Assembly: GCA_029287105.1 (NCBI GenBank)
Contig: JARFRT010000530.1
Span: 1 to 6,836 of the forward strand
DNA: 6,836 nucleotides
Reading direction: 5' to 3'
DNA from: Akkermansiaceae bacterium
GTDB lineage: Bacteria > Verrucomicrobiota > Verrucomicrobiia > Verrucomicrobiales > Akkermansiaceae
Positions 6,501 through 6,836 of this stretch are shown piece after piece (the first letter of the stretch is position 1; each line of letters opens with the position of its first letter). The translations under genes and the position numbers were made by a program. The notes under the pieces are model-generated. The model did not search any database. It was not told the origin of the DNA and saw only the letters and a program-made list of their open reading frames with translations.

Positions 6501-6836
6501 TGAACGCGACGCTCAACATCACGGTGATCACCACCAATGACGCTCCGGTGTTTGCCGCGGATCCGATCTCCGGCTGTGGCGCCACCGAGGGTGCTGCCTA
6601 CGCCGGATCAATTGCTGGCAGCGCTTCGGATGACGAGGGCGATGCCATGACCTACGCCAAGGTGAGTGGTCCGGCCTGGCTGAGTGTGGCCGCCGACGGC
6701 ACACTCTCGGGCACGCCGAGCAATTCTGACGTGGGCGCCAATGTCTTCACGGTGAGCGTGAGCGACAGCATCGCCCCGGCAGTCAATGCGACCCTGAACA
6801 TCACGGTGAACGCCAGTGGTGGCGGCAGCACAGTAG
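452..6836 (+). CDS. Giant exported DUF6288-like multidomain protein, 3' end outside window
   Basis: The frame is open for 2,128 codons with no stop before the window edge. It begins with a signal peptide, so the protein is exported, probably to the cell surface or medium. An N-terminal PDZ-like module and a helical domain resemble the DUF6288 family as I recall it from Verrucomicrobiota. HEAT-like helices follow, then about 1,300 residues of beta-rich modules: Ig/PKD, cadherin-like, FN3, PASTA, paired Ig-like and three CADG/He_PIG domains, plus two larger beta-sandwich modules. The start at 452 is preferred because it puts the hydrophobic core directly behind a short basic N-region. The in-frame ATG at 374 would add 26 His/Thr/Gln-rich residues. 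No Shine-Dalgarno precedes either start. Codon third positions are strongly G/C throughout, with no frameshift seen. Enzymatic function is unknown; C-terminal anchoring or sorting signals lie beyond the window. Confidence 0.96.
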   Translation, partial: MKINLRVTSGPIVAFFLTLMLCLSPSANAQAPDLTAGELPTSNNNLNLGATGMHGWMYHHQNFDSSQSRQILVNSVDVGSPADGFLAAGDVILGVDGTGAEPVNFTSDARITLALAIADAEARNPGTMKLIRWRAGSTTTVEITLRTMGAYSATAPYNCPKSAKILEEGLEYSMINEDAGRYAFRALALLAGNDPANPNNAARQAQAQVDIQTIMPDATDMAEMTSDITETRSKIAWRRGHQLITLAEYYLATGDTQVLPAIEAHVISIGRGQSMFGTVGHQYAVQTAPGEYNGPYAFGYGPVNSAGVPAFVGLLLAKQCGVTVPELDPAIDRATTYFGSYAGRGNIPYGEGAPGDNGFENNGKTGAAAVAFSLLGNHTDKAIFSSKMAAAAFYDRQTGHTGAYFNQFWAPLGANVAGEEAAAAHFARIRWQLDLNRRWDGGFEYNTLGGDGNAGGVAQWNSFYMSTAALMTYALPLRQLTLTGRDQNPALWQDSAGVAGIVAAGEYDATTRTTNELIADLGSWAPPVQRLAAEEIGLRISEHATILPTITAIATDPQADSRSRTGACRALGKIADDSSGPVLAALVSDPDVEVRRLAADSMRYLSDEAKRAELNTLLIALDTTKKATLPLDPEDPLHFAHYNLAQLVFKAADNLSSVISGGDITGIDRNLLYPAIRAVAAHPVGKARTFIRSTFENLGETDLLALADVAVDLVHYKAPADAMFGDSIRGSSLIALRNNRYAEGVPLAQILIVDEDYMSGGAFAGEAFIELEQYAGGSETVRPYPDVRAFCEDAIYQKYGTSALAQTVIDAIDADPNPVPLKTFKQIQSVTADTPTLRLPSNSTTLRATSIDHAMGTGTYYTWRKVHGQGNASFSENGTAAAINTTVTIEPIPGQYLFEVTMADDRGFTETTGTVAVTLLDFENNLPTNDPPVAYTQSITISPFLAAPITLTGTDPEGHALSYRVTTNPVNGRLSGTAPDLVYAPNFPHAGTDSLTFEVMDSEGQTATATINMTVVPDPEGDVSDRIVWGTPTDITDANDVVTTGTLVGAWACTPDAGAIAVNGVTFSDEFPPIWDNRIPSISSVSSFYPQNIADSGPGGANESYLELLKTAAGFGSGFFKFEFQNLIPGRQYMVQVWTAVVNIDRDTILIDPADANNTVQLSGTGGTQNGQYVTGTFIATQDGFQFLDHDGVRSLDGGATWVDFRATVNAIQLRLLPAEDEAVSPAPDPMTWVNAPAAVSPTAITMTATTASDVSGVEYYFSNLTDPAHDSGWQSSPVYTDTGLTPGVQYDYTVVARDMSLNQNQTGASVVASATTPVHAVVPDVTGQVQATAESNIISAGLTVGTITEINDEVIPAGQVISHIPAGGLSVPIGTAVDLLISLGPDVTAPTLAPVDIVDGVGGVNQPPNTLVTYTVSFSEDIDDATVDASDFGNAGTAAVSFGAVSEGAPGVFTVEVTPTSAGTLQLQVNAGAVVTDLLGNVLDTTAAIVDDTLLVINNLPVFTSDPIDGSFAIENAAYAGTIAGSASDVEGDPLTYAKVSGPTWLAVASDGTLSGTPATSDMGLNSFTVSVTDSITSAVQATLNITVIPTPPTESTLTVGTDVGFGDNGTCELSVRPASAGAYGYLFDGVTPSSIQFGTVLDYKFFMENGTTDTITSYADGGGTADSADSRVSAVTTTDTGISSINRWDVWTTGELGVDAADFNGNTAVNGINGTLSGTVDVSGINSGTLYFFYGTYAGKSVSISATMVDSENTPGGDITEPSFGGTFVIAADTEYVVTPLSFTNDGSHDYIAYDLTCQGGGKFIGVILSDSAPPADTTPPTLAGTNIVDDKGGANVAPGALVTYTVSFSENMDAATVDAADFSNAGTVPLTIGTITETSPGVFTVEVTPTAEGSLQLQISAGANLTDVAGNALDTTSAIVDDTTITVAPSSNNAPTWSADPIAGADATEDAAYAGTIAGSATDADSDPLTYAKVGGPAWLSVAADGTLSGTPTNSDVGANAFTVSVSDSIAAPVNATLNITVITTNDAPVFAADPISGCGATEGAAYAGSIAGSASDDEGDAMTYAKVSGPAWLSVAADGTLSGTPSNSDVGANVFTVSVSDSIAPAVNATLNITVNASGGGSTV
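593..895 (+). other. PDZ-like module (residues 48-148)
   Basis: The segment begins LGATGMHGWMY. It contains a pattern typical of PDZ domains of bacterial proteases: VNSVDVGSPADG, then a hydrophobic stretch with AAGDVILGVDG, and later a beta-strand pair around LIRWRAG and TTTVEITL. PDZ domains bind peptide C-termini or internal strands. There is no trypsin-like or tail-specific protease domain next to it, so the role is probably protein docking or intramolecular packing. The LGATG-x-x-GWMY opening and the following YSATAPYNCPKS are what I recognise as the DUF6288 N-terminal signature. Confidence 0.78.
899..1909 (+). other. DUF6288-type helical domain (residues 150-486)
   Basis: Conserved-looking blocks, in order, are YSATAPYNCPKS (151-162), RRGHQLITLAEYYLATGD (238-255), YGPVNSAGVP (300-309), DNGFENNGKTGAAAVAF (356-372), RQTGHTGAYFNQFWAPLG (396-413) and RRWDGGFEY (437-445). 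Repeated helix pairs with Gly-rich loops suggest an alpha/alpha toroid of the kind seen in terpenoid-cyclase-like and some polysaccharide-degrading proteins. The conserved His, Asp, Glu and Trp residues in the loops could form a substrate pocket. The family's function is not known to me, and an enzymatic role is inference. Confidence 0.75.
2003..2941 (+). other. HEAT-like helical repeat region (residues about 518-830)
   Basis: The segment is rich in Ala and Leu with few beta-type patterns. The clearest HEAT-type pair is at 561-605, where a helix containing RTGACRALGKIADD is followed by a helix containing DPDVEVRRLAADSMRYL. The Asp-x-x-Val-Arg-x-x-Ala pattern is typical of bacterial HEAT repeats. 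Later helices (620-830) are more diverged and may belong to a specific C-terminal part of the DUF6288 architecture. HEAT repeats usually serve as curved protein-binding scaffolds. The boundary with the preceding domain is approximate. Confidence 0.6.
2942..3214 (+). other. Ig/PKD-like domain (residues 831-921)
   Basis: Alternating hydrophobic strands begin after the helical region ends. TPTLRLPSNSTTLRATSID opens the domain, followed by YYTWRKVHGQGNASF and a closing strand pair with GQYLFEVTMADDRGFT. The W-x-K core and the terminal GQYxFxVTxxDxxG pattern are typical of PKD/REJ-type Ig folds that act as spacers in exported bacterial proteins. It marks the junction between the helical head and the beta-rich stalk. 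Confidence 0.6.
3239..3502 (+). other. Cadherin-like (Ig-like tandem) domain (residues 930-1017)
   Basis: The segment opens with DPPVAYTQSITI and contains LTGTDPEGHALSYRVTTNP, then NGRLSGTAPDLVYAPN and DSLTFEVMDSEGQTATATI. The order (DPPVA, GTDPEG..L.Y.V, G.LSGT, DS.TF.V.D..GQT..A.I) matches the widespread bacterial cadherin-like/Ig tandem family used in adhesins and large surface proteins. The Asp-Pro-Glu-Gly and Asp-Ser-Glu-Gly motifs are candidate calcium ligands. Confidence 0.8.
3521..4117 (+). other. Beta-sandwich module of exported PVC-type proteins (residues 1024-1222)
   Basis: It starts with DRIVWGTPTDITDANDVVTT and GTLVGAWAC, followed by IAVNGVTFSDEF. It continues with an ESYLELLKTAAGFGSG block, a strand block (KFEFQNLIPGRQYMVQVWTA), then NGQYVTGTFIATQDGFQF and finally NAIQLRLLP. 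I recognise this order (WG-x-x-T-x-I, TTGTLV, VNGVTF, L.PG..Y.VQ.W, GQY..GTF.A, NA.QLR) as a recurrent unnamed module in exported Verrucomicrobiota and Planctomycetota proteins. It is probably a jelly-roll carbohydrate-binding-like fold. Function is not established. Confidence 0.6.
4127..4405 (+). other. Fibronectin type III-like domain (residues 1226-1318)
   Basis: DPMTWVNAPAAVSPTAITMT, then VSGVEYYFSNL, DSGWQSSPVYTDTGLTPG and YDYTVVARDMSLNQNQT form a typical FN3 strand order. Diagnostic points are the YYF strand, the W-x-S-S-P-x-Y-T-D-T-G-L-x-P-G turn and the Y-x-Y-T-V-x-A-x-D strand. The domain acts as a spacer or a ligand-binding unit in exported polysaccharide-active and adhesive proteins. 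Confidence 0.75.
4412..4609 (+). other. PASTA domain (residues 1321-1386)
   Basis: AVVPDVTGQVQATAESNIIS is followed by AGLTVGTITEI, VIPAGQVISHIPAGG and VPIGTAVDLLISLGP. This is the full PASTA signature: a V-P-D-V-x-G start, A-x-x-x-I-x-x-A-G-L-x-V-G, the V-I-x-x-Q-x-P-A-G turn, and a terminal G-T-x-V-x-L-x-I-S-x-G-P. The family is best known from Ser/Thr kinases and penicillin-binding proteins that sense or bind peptidoglycan. Single copies also occur in large exported proteins of PVC bacteria, where the role may be structural. Confidence 0.88.
4610..4942 (+). other. Ig-like domain, copy A (residues 1387-1497)
   Basis: It opens DVTAPTLAPVDIVDG and contains VTYTVSFSEDIDDATVDASD, PGVFTVEVTPTSAGTLQLQV and IVDDTLLV. 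The VTYTVSFSE-x-(I/M)-D-x-A-T-V-D motif is characteristic of Ig-like domains found in tandem in bacterial surface proteins. It aligns without gaps, by eye, to copy B 432 residues later (5906-6241), and both are followed by a CADG domain. The pair therefore behaves as one repeating unit. Confidence 0.8.
4946..5221 (+). other. CADG/He_PIG putative Ig domain, copy 1 (residues 1499-1590)
   Basis: Signature elements are LPVFTSDPI, AAYAGTIAGSASDVEGDPLT, a hydrophobic strand ending WLAVASDGTLSGTP, and a final NSFTVSVTDS strand before ATLNITV. The P-x-W-L-x-x-x-x-D-G-x-L-S-G-T-P block is the hallmark of this dystroglycan-cadherin-like family (Pfam He_PIG). Its protein sequence is close to copies 2 and 3, but its codon choices differ more, which suggests that it is the older copy. 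Confidence 0.88.
5237..5896 (+). other. Second large beta-sandwich module (residues 1596-1815)
   Basis: Landmarks are STLTVGTDVGFGDNG, SIQFGTVLDYKFFMENG, a segment with NRWDVWTTGELGVDAADFNG, then GTLSGTVDVSGINSGTLYFF, ATMVDSENTPGGDI, NDGSHDYIAYDL and GGGKFIGVILSD. The NGTLSGTVDVSG...GTLYFFYG and G.F.GV.L.D elements recur, to my recollection, in exported proteins of marine Verrucomicrobiota. The strand spacing suggests a concanavalin-like or jelly-roll fold. It lies between the first and second Ig-CADG units and interrupts what would otherwise be a regular repeat array. The family name is not known to me. Confidence 0.5.
5906..6241 (+). other. Ig-like domain, copy B (residues 1819-1930)
   Basis: It begins DTTPPTLAGTNIVDDKGG and repeats the copy A pattern: LVTYTVSFSENMDAATVDAA, SPGVFTVEVTPTAEGSLQLQ, LTDVAGNALDTT and IVDDTTITV. 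Alignment to copy A needs no gaps across about 110 residues. Only the linker to the following CADG domain is longer, by four residues. This supports duplication of an Ig-CADG pair rather than independent capture. Confidence 0.8.
6257..6526 (+). other. CADG/He_PIG putative Ig domain, copy 2 (residues 1936-2025)
   Basis: The blocks seen in copy 1 recur: NAPTWSADPI, AAYAGTIAGSATDADSDPLT, PAWLSVAADGTLSGTP and NAFTVSVSDSIA, then NATLNITV. By eye it matches copy 3 at about 70 of 89 residues, with long stretches of identical bases. Asp-rich loops (DADSD) could bind calcium. Confidence 0.88.
6536..6808 (+). other. CADG/He_PIG putative Ig domain, copy 3 (residues 2029-2119)
   Basis: The repeat continues exactly 94 residues after copy 2: APVFAADPI, AAYAGSIAGSASDDEGDAMT, PAWLSVAADGTLSGTP, NVFTVSVSDSIA and NATLNITV. 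It has a lone Cys at residue 2042 not found in copies 1 and 2. Unlike copies 1 and 2 it has no Ig-like domain in front of it. It is followed by a short Gly/Ser linker (SGGGST) at the window edge, so another domain or the anchor may follow. Confidence 0.88.

Larger units (their letters stand above)
6257..6808 (+). repeat. Intragenic tandem duplication with 282-base period
   Basis: Positions 6384-6420 and 6666-6702 are identical over 37 bases. A second block of 31 identical bases follows in both copies, running from the end of the Ala/Val codon before TTCACGGTGAGC to the Ala codon of GACAGCATCGCC. The period is 282 bases, or 94 codons, so unequal recombination would keep the frame. Copy 1 at 4946-5221 encodes similar residues with different synonymous codons, so identity between copies 2 and 3 is not explained by protein selection alone. 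Confidence 0.85.

Noticed and set aside
6257..6808. Insertion sequence or mobile element causing the repeated DNA
   Set aside because: The repeat is wholly in frame, encodes a known domain type and has no transposase or terminal inverted repeats. Domain duplication explains it.
6820..6836. End of the gene at the terminal TAG seen in the last bases
   Set aside because: The TAG at 6834-6836 is out of frame. In the gene's frame the last full codon is GTA (6833-6835), followed by a lone G, so the gene continues past the window.

Overview
The window holds essentially one gene: a giant plus-strand reading frame that starts at 452 and is still open at the last base (6836), giving at least 2,128 codons with no stop. 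It is preceded by about 370 bases of AT-richer intergenic DNA. The first 77 bases are probably the 3' tail of an upstream gene. The organism is most likely a member of the Verrucomicrobiota, or less likely a related PVC bacterium. The reasons are GC-rich coding DNA, a secreted protein whose N-terminal half resembles the DUF6288 family (PDZ-like module plus helical toroid-like domain) as I remember it from that phylum, and long tails of Ig-like and beta-sandwich modules typical of its exported proteins. This is a judgement from sequence features, not a database match.

Layout. Positions 3-77: probable C-terminal end of an upstream CDS on the same strand. 63-79: a near-perfect palindrome. 91-123: a strong hairpin with a GNRA tetraloop, probably the upstream gene's terminator. 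124-383: intergenic DNA with two mutually exclusive hairpins and a weak candidate sigma70-type promoter near 337-364. 384-450: four tandem imperfect copies of a roughly 17-base C/A-rich unit that run directly into the start codon, leaving no Shine-Dalgarno sequence. 452-6836: the giant exported protein.

Protein architecture in order (residues): signal peptide 1-29; PDZ-like 48-148; DUF6288-type helical domain 150-486; HEAT-like helical region about 518-830; Ig/PKD-like 831-921; cadherin-like 930-1017; beta-sandwich module 1024-1222; FN3-like 1226-1318; PASTA 1321-1386; Ig-like copy A 1387-1497; putative-Ig (He_PIG/CADG) copy 1 1499-1590; second beta-sandwich module 1596-1815; Ig-like copy B 1819-1930; CADG copy 2 1936-2025; CADG copy 3 2029-2119; then a Gly/Ser-rich linker cut by the window edge.

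Taken together, the N-terminal half looks like a protein-interaction or enzymatic head and the C-terminal half like an adhesive or spacer stalk that has grown by domain duplication. Its biochemical function is unknown. No RNA gene, CRISPR array or transposase was seen. All sizeable reading frames on the minus strand and in the other plus frames lie over this gene and are judged to be shadows.
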